A DNA stretch of 64,000 nucleotides from contig CAVWSN010000035.1 in NCBI GenBank assembly GCA_963757815.1, positions 124,001-188,000 on the forward strand, given 5' to 3'. Of this stretch, positions 25,471-33,819 are shown piece after piece. The notes under the pieces were generated by a model, which saw only the letters and a program-made list of their open reading frames with translations, did not search any database and had not been told where the DNA came from. How positions within the stretch are numbered: the stretch's first letter is position 1; each line of letters opens with the position of its first letter. Origin of the DNA: JACVRW01 sp963757815. GTDB lineage: Bacteria; Actinomycetota; Thermoleophilia; Solirubrobacterales; Thermoleophilaceae. The position numbers and the translations under genes were made by a program.

Positions 25471-26907
25471 ATGGCAACCGCCACCGAACCAATCGTCCGC
25501 GACAAGCTCTACATCGGCGGTGAGTGGGTCGAGCCCGCCGGCCAGGACACGATCGCCGTGGTCAACCCCTCCAGCGGCGCGACGATCGCACACATCCCCG
25601 CCGGCACCCCCGCCGACGCGGACCGCGCCGTCCGAGCCGCGCGCGCCGCGTTCGACTCCTGGTCCGCGGTGTCGCCGTACGACCGGGCGGCGCTCTGCGG
25701 CGCGATCGGCGCGCGGCTCGCCGAGCGCGGCGACGAGCTGGCCGCGCTCATCACCAGCGAGCTCGGGATGCCGCTCACCCTCTCGCGCATGATCCAGGCC
25801 GGGCTGCCGTCGGTCACGTTCTCCTCCCAGCCCGAGCTCGTCGAGGAGATCGCCTGGGAGGAGGAGGTCGGCAACTCGCTGATCGTGCGCGAGCCCGCCG
25901 GCGTGGTCGCCGCGATCACGCCCTGGAACTACCCGCTTCACCAGATCGCCAACAAGGTCGCGCCGGCCCTGTCGGCGGGCTGCACCGTCGTGCTCAAGCC
26001 GAGCGAGGTGGTGCCGCTGAACGCCTTCGTGCTCGCGGAGATCTGCGACGAGGTGGGCCTGCCGGCCGGCGTCTTCAACCTCGTGACCGGGACCGGCCCG
26101 GTCGTCGGCGAGGCGATCGTCTCGCATCCCGAGACCGACATGGTCTCGTTCACGGGCTCGACCCGCGCCGGGCGGCGCGTCTCCGAGCTGGCGGCGCAGG
26201 GCGTGAAGCCCGTGTCCGTGGAGCTCGGCGGCAAGTCGCCGAACGTGATCCTCGACGACGCCGACCTCGAGCAGGCCGTGACGGACGGCGTGGCCAAGTG
26301 CTTCCTGAACTCCGGCCAGACCTGCAGCGCGCTCTCGCGCATGCTGGTTCCCCGCGACCAGCTCGAGCAGGCCGAGCGCATCGCGGCCGTGGTGGCCGAG
26401 TCGTTCACCCCCGGCGACCCGTTCACCGAGGGCACGATGCTCGGCCCGCTCGCCTCCGAGACCCAGCTCGAGCGGGTGCGCGGCTACATCGACAAGGGGA
26501 CGGCCGAAGGGGCGAAGCTCGTGACCGGCGGCAGCGAGGCTCCCGACGGGCTCGAGCAGGGCTACTTCGTGCGCCCGACCGTCTTCTCCGGGGTCACGAC
26601 CGAGATGACGATCGCGCAGGAGGAGATCTTCGGGCCGGTGCTCGCGATCATGCCCTACGAGGACGAGGAAGACGCCATCCGGATCGCCAACGACACGATC
26701 TACGGCCTGGCCGGCGGCGTGTGGTCGGCCGACGAGGAGCGCGCGAAGCGCGTGGCCGGCCGTATCCGCACCGGCCAGGTGGAGATCAACGGCGGCGCCT
26801 TCAACCCGCTCGCGCCCTTCGGCGGCTACAAGCAGTCCGGCCACGGCCGCGAGCTTGGGCGCTACGGCCTCGAGGAGTTCCTCGTGGCGAAGTCGCTGCA
26901 GCTCTGA
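25471..26907 (+). CDS. NAD(P)-dependent aldehyde dehydrogenase
   Basis: 478 residues. TPWNYPLHQIANKVAPALSAG, FTGSTRAGRR (cofactor loop), catalytic Glu in VSVELGGKSPN and nucleophile Cys in NSGQTCSALSR; EEIFGPVL and FGGYKQSGHGRELG complete the family signature. Oxidises an aldehyde to a carboxylate in the cytoplasm. The gene starts 9 bases after the GMC oxidase with GGAGA as ribosome-binding site, so it should act on the oxidase's product. Best described as a general or long-chain aldehyde dehydrogenase; substrate not determined. Convergent with the cupin gene 7 bases away. Confidence 0.93.
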   Translation: MATATEPIVRDKLYIGGEWVEPAGQDTIAVVNPSSGATIAHIPAGTPADADRAVRAARAAFDSWSAVSPYDRAALCGAIGARLAERGDELAALITSELGMPLTLSRMIQAGLPSVTFSSQPELVEEIAWEEEVGNSLIVREPAGVVAAITPWNYPLHQIANKVAPALSAGCTVVLKPSEVVPLNAFVLAEICDEVGLPAGVFNLVTGTGPVVGEAIVSHPETDMVSFTGSTRAGRRVSELAAQGVKPVSVELGGKSPNVILDDADLEQAVTDGVAKCFLNSGQTCSALSRMLVPRDQLEQAERIAAVVAESFTPGDPFTEGTMLGPLASETQLERVRGYIDKGTAEGAKLVTGGSEAPDGLEQGYFVRPTVFSGVTTEMTIAQEEIFGPVLAIMPYEDEEDAIRIANDTIYGLAGGVWSADEERAKRVAGRIRTGQVEINGGAFNPLAPFGGYKQSGHGRELGRYGLEEFLVAKSLQL

Positions 26908-26914
26908 GCGGCGC

Positions 26915-27325
26915 TCACCCCGTCGGCAGCGGCCCGCCGAGCTCGGTCCACGCCGGCGGCGTGTACGCCTCTCCGGGCCGGCCGCCGACCGCGACCATGC
27001 GGAAGCCGTCCGGCCCCGGCAGCAGGCGGCGCTTCTGTCCCGGGCCCACTCGGGCCACCATGCCCGGCACGAGCTCGTGGGGGCTGCCGTCGAGGCTCAG
27101 GGTCGCGGAGCCGCCGAGCGCGACGTAGACCTCCTCCTGGCGCAGGTCGTTGTCGTCGAAGAAGTCGTGCACGTGGTCGTGGTTCGGATAGCCCTCCCAG
27201 CCCGGCGGGAGGTCCATCACCTGCATTCCGAACGCGCTCACCCCGAGCGACGCGCGCGCCCGGCGCACGATGCCCTCGTAAATCGGCTCCATGTCCTCCA
27301 CCCGCTTGACCGTGTAGTCGCCCAT
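26915..27325 (-). CDS. Cupin-domain protein
   Basis: 136 residues from the ATG at 27323-27325, which has a strong AGGAGGG upstream; a further upstream ATG at 27388 lacks one. The double-psi beta-barrel signature is GYPNHDHVHD with metal-binding His residues, EEVYVALGGSATLSLDG (second metal Glu) and VGPGQKRRLLPGPDGFRM (motif 2). Small cytoplasmic cupins of this kind bind a metal and a small ligand; enzyme or sensor roles are both possible. It faces the ALDH gene tail to tail and is divergent from the sigma factor gene. Confidence 0.82.
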   Translation of the reverse strand: MGDYTVKRVEDMEPIYEGIVRRARASLGVSAFGMQVMDLPPGWEGYPNHDHVHDFFDDNDLRQEEVYVALGGSATLSLDGSPHELVPGMVARVGPGQKRRLLPGPDGFRMVAVGGRPGEAYTPPAWTELGGPLPTG

Positions 27326-27450
27326 CTCGCCCTCCTGGTTGCGGTCGCTTTTCGGGGTGTTGAGATGCAGCCGTGCACCGAAACTCATCGATGAGTTTCG
27401 GGCCTCCGAGGCATCTCAACGGGTGTGGGCCGTCCTGAGACCATGGCGCG

Positions 27451-28423
27451 GTGACCAACCGGGAGTTCGATGAGCTGGTCGAGCTCCACCGACACGAGCT
27501 CCGGGTGCACTGCTATCGGATGCTGGGCTCGGCCCAGGACGCCGAGGACATGCTCCAGGAGACGCTGCTCTCGGCATGGCGCGGATTCGACTCGTTCGAA
27601 GGCCGCTCGACGCTCCGCGCCTGGCTCTACAGGATCGCGACGAACGCGTGCCTCGGCATGATGCGGCGCTCGCGCACGATCGCGCCTCCGCCCGAGCCGC
27701 CGGGCGAGCTGCCGAAGCCGAGCGCCCTCGGCGAGCCGCTCTGGCTGGAGCCCTACCCGGACGCGTTGCTCGACGGCCTCCCGGACGACGCCCCAGGCCC
27801 GGATGCCCTCTACGGGACACGCGAGGCCGTCGGTCTCGCGTTCGTGACCGCCCTTCAGCACCTGCCCGCACGGCAGCGCGCCGTTCTCGTGCTGCGCGAC
27901 GTGCTCGGCTTCCGGGCGGCGGAGGCGGCCGAGATGCTCGGGGTGAGCGAGGCGTCGGTAACGAGCGCGCTGCAGCGCGCCCGCGGGCGGCTGGAGGAGC
28001 TCGCCCCGCGTGCATCGGTCGAGGAGATGCCGTTGCCGGGCTCGGCGGCCGAGCGGGAGCTCGTCACTCGCTTTGCCGACGCTTTCCAGGGCGGGGACGT
28101 CGACGCCGTTGTCGCGCTCCTCACTCAGGACGCCAGGCTCACCATGCCGCCCGAGCCGTTCGAGTTCCACGGCCCGGCGGCGATCGGCCGTTTCCTCTCG
28201 ACCGTTCCCGCCGCGGGTGCCCTCGAGCGCTTCAGGCTGGTGGCGACGCGCGCGAACGGCCAGCCGGCGTTCGGCTGCTACCTGCGCGATCCCGCGCGGC
28301 GGGCCGGCGCGCGCCTACGGCCTCATGGTCCTGACGCTGCGCGGAGACCATGTCGCGGGCATCACCGGGTTCCCCGACACGGCGGTCTTCCGGTCTTTCG
28401 GCCTGCCGAGGACACTGCGGTAG
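27451..28423 (+). CDS. ECF sigma factor with SnoaL-like C-terminal domain, one frameshift
   Basis: About 323 residues after removing one extra base near 28300. Region 2 (LVELHRHELRVHCYRMLGS, AEDMLQETLLSAWRG) and region 4 (LPARQRAVLVLRDVLGFRAAEAAEMLGVSEASVTSALQRAR) are clear. They are followed by a SnoaL-like domain (ADAFQGGDVDAVVALLTQDARLTMPP and, after the shift, LMVLTLRGDHVAGITGF). This architecture is that of SigJ/ECF41-type factors, in which the C-terminal domain, rather than an anti-sigma protein, controls activity. No anti-sigma gene is adjacent. ECF41 genes often neighbour oxidoreductases, here the cupin and the GMC/ALDH pair. Confidence 0.88.
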
Positions 28424-28473
28424 ACCATTCCCTGCGCAGCCGGCCGAGCCGGCTGCTTCGGGCCTCAGCCCCC

Positions 28474-28479
28474 TATAAT
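28474..28479 (+). promoter_or_regulatory. -10 box TATAAT of the rimP-nusA-infB operon
   Basis: An exact TATAAT in a 70 percent GC setting, 90 bases before the rimP ATG. No strong -35 is visible 17 bases upstream. A start near 28486 would give an 83-base leader that holds two hairpins. Confidence 0.6.
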
Positions 28480-28506
28480 CGTCGGTCGCTAGGACTTTCA
28501 GTCGTA

Positions 28507-28528
28507 CGCGGCGCCCCGTGGCGCCGCG
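28507..28528 (+). promoter_or_regulatory. Stable 9-bp hairpin in the rimP leader
   Basis: CGCGGCGCC (28507-28515) pairs perfectly with GGCGCCGCG (28520-28528) around the loop CCGT. Directly followed by the terminator hairpin. Could be a pause or protein-binding site for leader control. Confidence 0.6.
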
Positions 28529-28533
28529 CCTGG

Positions 28534-28560
28534 AGGTGGGCTTCGCAGCCCACCTTTTTT
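28534..28560 (+). terminator. Intrinsic terminator/attenuator immediately upstream of rimP
   Basis: AGGTGGGCT-TCGC-AGCCCACCT followed by TTTTTT: a perfect 9-bp stem with a tetraloop and T run, ending 8 bases before the rimP ATG. Because the promoter lies upstream of it, it should act as an attenuator of the operon that encodes NusA itself; NusA stimulates intrinsic termination in many bacteria. Confidence 0.88.
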
Positions 28561-28568
28561 CATATCTC

Positions 28569-29036
28569 ATGCAGACCGATCACCTCACCATCGACATCGA
28601 ACAGCGCCTCGCCGGCCTCGAGCCGGACGTCGAGCTGCTCGCGTGCGAGAAGGTGGGAGCGGACCGGCTGCGGCTGTTCATCGATCATCCGGACGGTGTG
28701 TCGCTCGCGCTCTGCGAGCGCGTGACGCACCACCTGCGTGAGCTGCTCGTCGACTACTCGCTAGAGGTCTCGTCGCCGGGACCGGAGCGGCCGCTCACCA
28801 AGCCGGACCACTTCCGGCGCTTCCTCGGCCGGCGCGCCCGAGTGCGGCTGCGCGAGCCGAGGGACGGCCACAAGAGCTTCACCGGGGAGCTCGTCGGCGC
28901 CAGTGACGACGAAGTCACCGTGGCGGCCGGCGAAGGGATCGTGTCGATCCCGTACTCGGACATCAACAGGAGCAACCTGCTGCCCGAAGCCGCCGGCCCG
29001 GCGGCGTCGTCGGGACAAATTGAGGGGGAGGGATGA
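28569..29036 (+). CDS. rimP: Ribosome maturation factor RimP
   Basis: 155 residues; assists 30S subunit assembly. The N-terminal alpha/beta domain (LACEKVGADRLRLFIDHPDGVSLALCERVTHHL) and SLEVSSPGPERPLTKPDHFRRFLGRRARV, the family's most conserved segment, lead into a C-terminal SH3-like domain. The ATG is 8 bases after the T run of an intrinsic terminator and has no Shine-Dalgarno sequence, so ribosome entry here is unusual. Overlaps nusA by 4 bases (ATGA). First gene of the rimP-nusA-ylxR-infB operon. Confidence 0.93.
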   Translation: MQTDHLTIDIEQRLAGLEPDVELLACEKVGADRLRLFIDHPDGVSLALCERVTHHLRELLVDYSLEVSSPGPERPLTKPDHFRRFLGRRARVRLREPRDGHKSFTGELVGASDDEVTVAAGEGIVSIPYSDINRSNLLPEAAGPAASSGQIEGEG

Positions 29037-30583
29037 CGAAGGAGATCGTCGAGGCCGTAGGTGTACTCGAGCGCGAGAAGGGCATCTCTGCCGACCGCTT
29101 GATGGGGGCGCTCGAGGACGCGCTGCTCTCGGCTTACAAGAAGACACAGGACGCGGCCAAGTACGCGCGCGTCGAGGTTGACCGCTCGAGCGGCGACTTC
29201 CGCGTTTACGAGCTGATCCTGCCGCCCGATCTCGAGGAGCAGCTGCTCGACGAGGTGGAGGAGGAGGCCGGCGAGCCGACCGTCGACCCGGAGACGGGCG
29301 AGATGGTCTATCCCGAGCCGCCCGAGATCGATCAGGAGCGGCTCATGCAGTACCGCGACCAGATCGACGAGCACGACGTCACCCCCGACGACTTCGGTCG
29401 CATCGCGGCCCAGACCGCCAAGCAGGTGATCCTCCAGCGGATCCGCGAGGCCGAGCGCGACAACGTCTTCCATGAGTACGAGGACCGGCTGGGCGAGCTG
29501 ATCACCGGAATCGTGCAGCAGTCGGACTCGCGCTACACGCTCGTGCAGCTGCGCGAGCGCGTCGAGGCGCTGCTGCCGCGCGGCGAGCAGGTGCACGGCG
29601 AGCGCTACGACCACGGCCAGCGCATCAAGGCGATCATCACCGACGTCTCGAACCAGGCGAAGGGGCCTTCGATCATCGTGTCCCGGCGCTCGCCCGAGCT
29701 GATCCGCGCGCTGTTCGAGCTCGAGGTGCCGGAGATCGCGGACGGCCTCGTGGAGATTCAGAACGTCGCTCGCGAGCCGGGCTACCGGTCGAAGATCGCC
29801 GTGGTCTCGCACGCCTCCGGCGTCGATCCCGTCGGGGCCTGCGTCGGCCCGCGCGGCTCGCGGGTGCGCATGGTCGTGTCCGAGCTGCGCGGCGAGAAGA
29901 TCGACATCATCCCGTTCAACGAGGAGCCCGCGCGCTTCGTCGCGAAGGCGCTCTCGCCGGCGCGTGTGCGCGAGGTGCTCGTGGACGACGAGGCCAAGCA
30001 GGCCACCGTGATCGTGCCGGACGACCAGCTCTCGCTGGCGATCGGCAAGGACGGGCTCAACGCCCGGCTGGCGGCGCGCCTCACCGGCTGGCGCGTGGAC
30101 ATCCGCTCCGAGACCGAGTTCGCCGAGGAAGAGGCCCAGATGGGCTACCAGGAGGAGGAGGTCTCCGGCCGCTGCGCCGCGATCCTCGCGAACGGCAAGC
30201 GCTGCCCGAACGCCTCCCTGCCCGGCTCGCGCTACTGCGGCCTGCCGGCGCACCAGGAGCTCGCGGAGAAGGGCACGGACTACCTCGTGCCGCCTGAGGA
30301 CGGCGACGGCGCGGGCGAGGCGGAGGAGCTGCCCGCGGAGGAGGAGGTCGCCGAGGCCGAGGCCGCGGAGGAGGAGGTCGCCGTGGCCGAGGTCGCCGAG
30401 GAGCCGGCCGCCGACGAGCTGCCCACCGAGGAGGTGGCTGCCGAGGAGGAGGTCGCTGACGAGGCCGCCGCCGAGAGCGTCGTCGCCGAGGAGGTCGGCC
30501 TCGATGGCGCGGGCGCCGAGGTCGAGGCCGACGTCGAGATCGGCGAGGTGCCGGCCGAGGCCGAGGAAGCCGAGGAGTCGTAG
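29033..30583 (+). CDS. nusA: Transcription factor NusA with zinc-knuckle and acidic tail
   Basis: 516 residues. Elongation, pausing and termination factor. N-terminal RNAP-binding domain (EIVEAVGVLEREKGISADRLMGALEDALLSAYKK), S1 domain (GELITGIVQQSDSRYTLV), and two KH domains (VGPRGSRVRMVVSELRGEKIDII; VIVPDDQLSLAIGKDGLNARLAARLTGWRVDI). After about residue 375 the usual end is replaced by a compact Cys3His segment (C381, C391, C402, H407; GKRCPN, SRYCGLPAH), then 100 acidic residues rich in Glu, Ala and Val. The acidic AR-like repeats of Proteobacteria are not recognisable. ATGA overlap with rimP. Confidence 0.95.
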   Translation: MTKEIVEAVGVLEREKGISADRLMGALEDALLSAYKKTQDAAKYARVEVDRSSGDFRVYELILPPDLEEQLLDEVEEEAGEPTVDPETGEMVYPEPPEIDQERLMQYRDQIDEHDVTPDDFGRIAAQTAKQVILQRIREAERDNVFHEYEDRLGELITGIVQQSDSRYTLVQLRERVEALLPRGEQVHGERYDHGQRIKAIITDVSNQAKGPSIIVSRRSPELIRALFELEVPEIADGLVEIQNVAREPGYRSKIAVVSHASGVDPVGACVGPRGSRVRMVVSELRGEKIDIIPFNEEPARFVAKALSPARVREVLVDDEAKQATVIVPDDQLSLAIGKDGLNARLAARLTGWRVDIRSETEFAEEEAQMGYQEEEVSGRCAAILANGKRCPNASLPGSRYCGLPAHQELAEKGTDYLVPPEDGDGAGEAEELPAEEEVAEAEAAEEEVAVAEVAEEPAADELPTEEVAAEEEVADEAAAESVVAEEVGLDGAGAEVEADVEIGEVPAEAEEAEES

Positions 30584-30849
30584 AGCCGTATCGCAGCTGC
30601 GTCGGCTGCGGGCGCTCGCTCCCGAAGCGTGCGCTGCTGCGGCTGGTGCGCGGCGACGACGGAAAGATCCGCCCGGACCCCGGCGCCCGGGCCGAGGGCC
30701 GTGGCGCCTACGTCTGTGACAGCCCCGACTGCGCCGCTAGTCTCGCCAGTGGGCGGCCCCTCGCTCGCAGCCTGAGGGCGCCCGTGACCGTCGAACCCGA
30801 GACCATAGACTTAGTTTGCGAATGGCAAAGAAGCGCGTCCACGAGATAG
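30580..30849 (+). CDS. ylxR: YlxR/RnpM-family RNA-binding protein, no canonical start
   Basis: About 89 residues with the YlxR pattern: P-YRSCVGCGRSLPKRALLRLVR, then DPGARAEGRGAYVCDSPDC. In Bacillus the homologue (RnpM) binds RNase P RNA. The gene always sits between nusA and infB. No ATG, GTG or TTG precedes the conserved motif in this frame after 30500; the codon before GAG-CCG-TAT is GTA at 30580, overlapping the last codon and stop of nusA. Either a non-canonical start with translational coupling is used, or a base is wrong. It overlaps infB by 28 bases. Confidence 0.8.
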   Translation, partial: VEPYRSCVGCGRSLPKRALLRLVRGDDGKIRPDPGARAEGRGAYVCDSPDCAASLASGRPLARSLRAPVTVEPETIDLVCEWQRSASTR

Positions 30850-33512
30850 CGAAGGAGAGGGGGATCACCTCGAAGGAGGCCGTGGCCATCCTGCAGGAGG
30901 CCGGCCTCGGGGTGAAGTCCCACTCCTCGAGCGTCGAGGAAGCCGACGCCGCTCGCGCCTTCGGCAACGGCGCCCAGGCCGCGGCGCCCCAGCCGGCGAC
31001 CCCGGATGCGCCCGCCGCGAAGGCCGAGCCGGCGCCCCCTGCGGCGCCGGCCGCCGAGAGCCGCCCACGCCCAGACGGGCAGGCGCCCGCCTCTCCGCCG
31101 AAGGACACCGGCGGCGGCCAGGCCCCGCAGGGCGGCGGTCAGCGCCCCCAGGCCGGCGAGCGCCGGCGCCCGCGTGGCGGCGAGGCCCCGAAGGGCGGCG
31201 GCCAGCGTCCGGGCGCACCCGATCGCCCGTCGATCCAGCGGCCGCCGGCGCCCGAGGGCGAGGTGCGCCGCGCCGGGCCCGCCGGGCGCGGCCCACGAAT
31301 CCTTCAGGATGCTCCCCCGCCACAGGAGCGCTCGCCTCAGCCGGGGCAGCGCAGCGGCGGCCAGCAGCGCTCCGGCGGCCGCGGACCCGGTGGCGGTCGC
31401 GGGCCGGGCGGGCCGCAGGGCGGCCGCGGTCCAGGCGGCGGCCGCGGGCCGGGAGGTCCCGGGCCGGATGCCGGTCCCGCCCCCGCCGCCGACGGTGGCC
31501 GCGGGGCCCAGGGCGGCCGCGGTGGCCGTCCCACACGCGGAGGGCGAGCCGGCGAGGGCGGAGGCGCCGCGGGCGCTGGAGGACGCCGCCGCCGTGTCGT
31601 CATCGATTCGCAGGCGTCGCGGCGCGACCGTCCCGGACCGCCGCAGCAGTCACAGCCCCCTCGTCGCGGGCGCGGGCGCCGGCGCCGTCCCCAGTGGGTC
31701 GAGCCGGATCTCGAGGCCGAGGCGCAGGCGAAGCTCGAGGCCGAGCAGCAGGAGGACCCCGCGGTCCAGGTCCGCTCGGGCTCGACGGTCAAGGAGGTCG
31801 CCGAGTCGCTGCAGCTGACCGCGCCCGAGGTCATCAAGAAGCTGATGGAGCTCGGCGAGATGGCCACGCTGACGCAGACGCTCTCCGACGAGGCCATCGA
31901 GGTGCTCGGGGATGCCTTCGACAAGCGCGTCGAGATCGTGTCGGCAGCCGAGGAGGTCGAGCCGGAGCCGGAGTACGAGGACAGCGCCGACGAACTGATC
32001 GAGCGTCCGCCGGTGATCACGATCATGGGTCACGTGGACCACGGCAAGACCTCGCTGTTGGACGCGATCCGCGAGACGGAGGTGGCCGCGGGAGAGGCCG
32101 GCGGCATCACCCAGCACATCGGCGCCTACCAGGTCCACCACGACGGCCACACGATCACCTTCCTCGACACCCCCGGCCACGAGGCGTTCACGGCGATGCG
32201 CGCACGCGGTGCCAAGGTCACCGACATCGCCGTGATCGTCGTCGCCGCGGACGACGGGGTGATGCCCCAGACGGTCGAGGCGATAGACCACGCCAAGGCC
32301 GCCGGCGTGCCCGTGATGGTGGCCGTCAACAAGATCGACAAGGACGGCGCCGACCCCAACCGGGTTCGCGGCGAGCTCGCCCAACAGGGGCTCACGCCGG
32401 CGGACTGGGGCGGGGACACGGAGTTCGTCGACGTGTCAGCCAAGACCCATCAGAACCTCGAGGACCTGCTCGAGACGCTGGTCACGCTGGCCGAGATCCA
32501 GGAGCTCAAGGCCAACCCCGACACCGAGGCGTCCGGCTTCGTGATCGAGTCGCGGCTCGATCCCGGCCGCGGCCCCGTGGTCACGCTGCTGATCCACCGC
32601 GGCCGCATGAAGGTCGGCGACTCCGTGGTCGCCGGCGAGACCTGGGGGCGCGTCCGGGCGATGCAGGACTTCCGCGGCCAGCGCGTCGACGAGGCCACGC
32701 CCGGCATGCCGGTCGAGATCCTCGGTTTCGACGGGGTCCCGGACGCGGGCGAGCACTTCCACGTGGTCGAGAACGACCGCGAGGCCAAGCGCGTCGCGAA
32801 CGAGCGCGCGATCCGCATGAAGCAGGAGGCGCTGGCGCGCCAGGCCCGCCGCCGCGTCTCGCTCGAGGACGTCCTCGCCCGCGCAGAGCGCGGCGAGAAG
32901 GAGCTCAACCTCGTGCTCAAGGCGGACGTCGCGGGCTCCCTGGAGGCGCTCGCGGACGAGATCGCCCGGCTCCCGCAGGACATGGTCCAGGTCAACATCA
33001 TCCGCGAGGGCGTGGGAGGCATCGCCGAGTCCGACGTCATGCTCGCCTCCGCCTCCGACGGCGTGATCATCGGCTTCAACGTGCGCCCGGTCGGCAACGC
33101 GGCGCAGGTCGCCGATCAGGAGGGCGTCGAGATCCGCACCTACTCGGTGATCTACAAGATCGTCGAGGATCTGCGGAACGCGATGGAGGGCCTGCTCGAG
33201 GCCGTCGAGGTCGAGGAACAGGTGGCGACCGTGGAGGTGCGGGCCACGTTCAAGGCCTCGCGCGTCGGCACGATCGCCGGCTGCTACGTCGTCGACGGGA
33301 CGGTCCGGCGCGGCGGCCGCTGCCGGCTCGTCCGCGACGGGACGGTCGTCTACGACGGCCGCATCGGCTCGTTGCGGCGCTTCAAGGACGACGTCCGCGA
33401 GGTCACTGCCGGCATGGAGTGCGGCATAGTCCTCGAGAACTACCCCGACCCGAAGGAGGGGGACGTGATCGAGGTCTACGAGACAAGGCGCGTCGAGCAG
33501 ACGCTTTCTTGA
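30822..33512 (+). CDS. infB: Translation initiation factor IF-2
   Basis: 896 residues. GTPase that positions initiator tRNA and joins the ribosomal subunits. N-terminal IF2N motif (RVHEIAKERGITSKEAVAILQEAGLGVKSH), a 250-residue Gly/Pro/Arg/Gln-rich linker, a second IF2N-like segment (STVKEVAESLQLTAPEVIKKLMELGEMATLTQ), then the G domain: G403-HVDHGKT, DTPGHEAF, NKID. Domains II-IV follow, ending in NYPDPKEGDVIEVYE. The long linker is the actinobacterial form. ATG at 30822 used; TTG two codons earlier is possible. No clear ribosome-binding site; initiation probably depends on the overlapping ylxR. Confidence 0.96.
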   Translation: MAKKRVHEIAKERGITSKEAVAILQEAGLGVKSHSSSVEEADAARAFGNGAQAAAPQPATPDAPAAKAEPAPPAAPAAESRPRPDGQAPASPPKDTGGGQAPQGGGQRPQAGERRRPRGGEAPKGGGQRPGAPDRPSIQRPPAPEGEVRRAGPAGRGPRILQDAPPPQERSPQPGQRSGGQQRSGGRGPGGGRGPGGPQGGRGPGGGRGPGGPGPDAGPAPAADGGRGAQGGRGGRPTRGGRAGEGGGAAGAGGRRRRVVIDSQASRRDRPGPPQQSQPPRRGRGRRRRPQWVEPDLEAEAQAKLEAEQQEDPAVQVRSGSTVKEVAESLQLTAPEVIKKLMELGEMATLTQTLSDEAIEVLGDAFDKRVEIVSAAEEVEPEPEYEDSADELIERPPVITIMGHVDHGKTSLLDAIRETEVAAGEAGGITQHIGAYQVHHDGHTITFLDTPGHEAFTAMRARGAKVTDIAVIVVAADDGVMPQTVEAIDHAKAAGVPVMVAVNKIDKDGADPNRVRGELAQQGLTPADWGGDTEFVDVSAKTHQNLEDLLETLVTLAEIQELKANPDTEASGFVIESRLDPGRGPVVTLLIHRGRMKVGDSVVAGETWGRVRAMQDFRGQRVDEATPGMPVEILGFDGVPDAGEHFHVVENDREAKRVANERAIRMKQEALARQARRRVSLEDVLARAERGEKELNLVLKADVAGSLEALADEIARLPQDMVQVNIIREGVGGIAESDVMLASASDGVIIGFNVRPVGNAAQVADQEGVEIRTYSVIYKIVEDLRNAMEGLLEAVEVEEQVATVEVRATFKASRVGTIAGCYVVDGTVRRGGRCRLVRDGTVVYDGRIGSLRRFKDDVREVTAGMECGIVLENYPDPKEGDVIEVYETRRVEQTLS

Positions 33513-33814
33513 GCTTCGTCTGCCTGATCGAGATCTCCCTGCACTTTCCCGACAACGGCAGCCTGAAGGGCAAGCGCAAGGAGTTGAGCTCGCTGAAGGC
33601 CCAGCTTCAGCGCCGTTTCGGCGCCTCGGTGGCCGAGACCGACCACCACGAGCTCTGGCAGCGGGCGACCCTGACCGCGGCGCTCGTGGGGCGCGACGCC
33701 GGGACGGTGCGCGAGCGCGGCGCGGGGGTGGCGCGCTTCGTGGATTCGATGTTTCCCGAGAGCGCCGCCGTGGAATGCCATGTGGTGTCCGCGCGGGATC
33801 TCCTGGAGCGGTAG
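33509..33814 (+). CDS. YlxP-like protein (DUF503)
   Basis: 101 residues from a TTG that overlaps the infB stop (TTGA). The family's start is LSFVCLIEISLHFPDNGSLKGKRKELSSLKAQLQRRFGASVAE, with FVDSMFPESAAVECH later. Members are ferredoxin-like alpha/beta proteins found between infB and rbfA in many Gram-positive operons, thought to act in ribosome maturation; biochemical role unknown. Same place and length here. rbfA follows 5 bases after the stop. Confidence 0.85.
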   Translation: MSFVCLIEISLHFPDNGSLKGKRKELSSLKAQLQRRFGASVAETDHHELWQRATLTAALVGRDAGTVRERGAGVARFVDSMFPESAAVECHVVSARDLLER

Positions 33815-33819
33815 CTAGG

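Noticed and set aside
31000..31700. Low-complexity Gly/Arg/Pro tract as a separate repeat element
   Set aside because: It is the in-frame linker of IF-2, a normal feature of actinobacterial infB.
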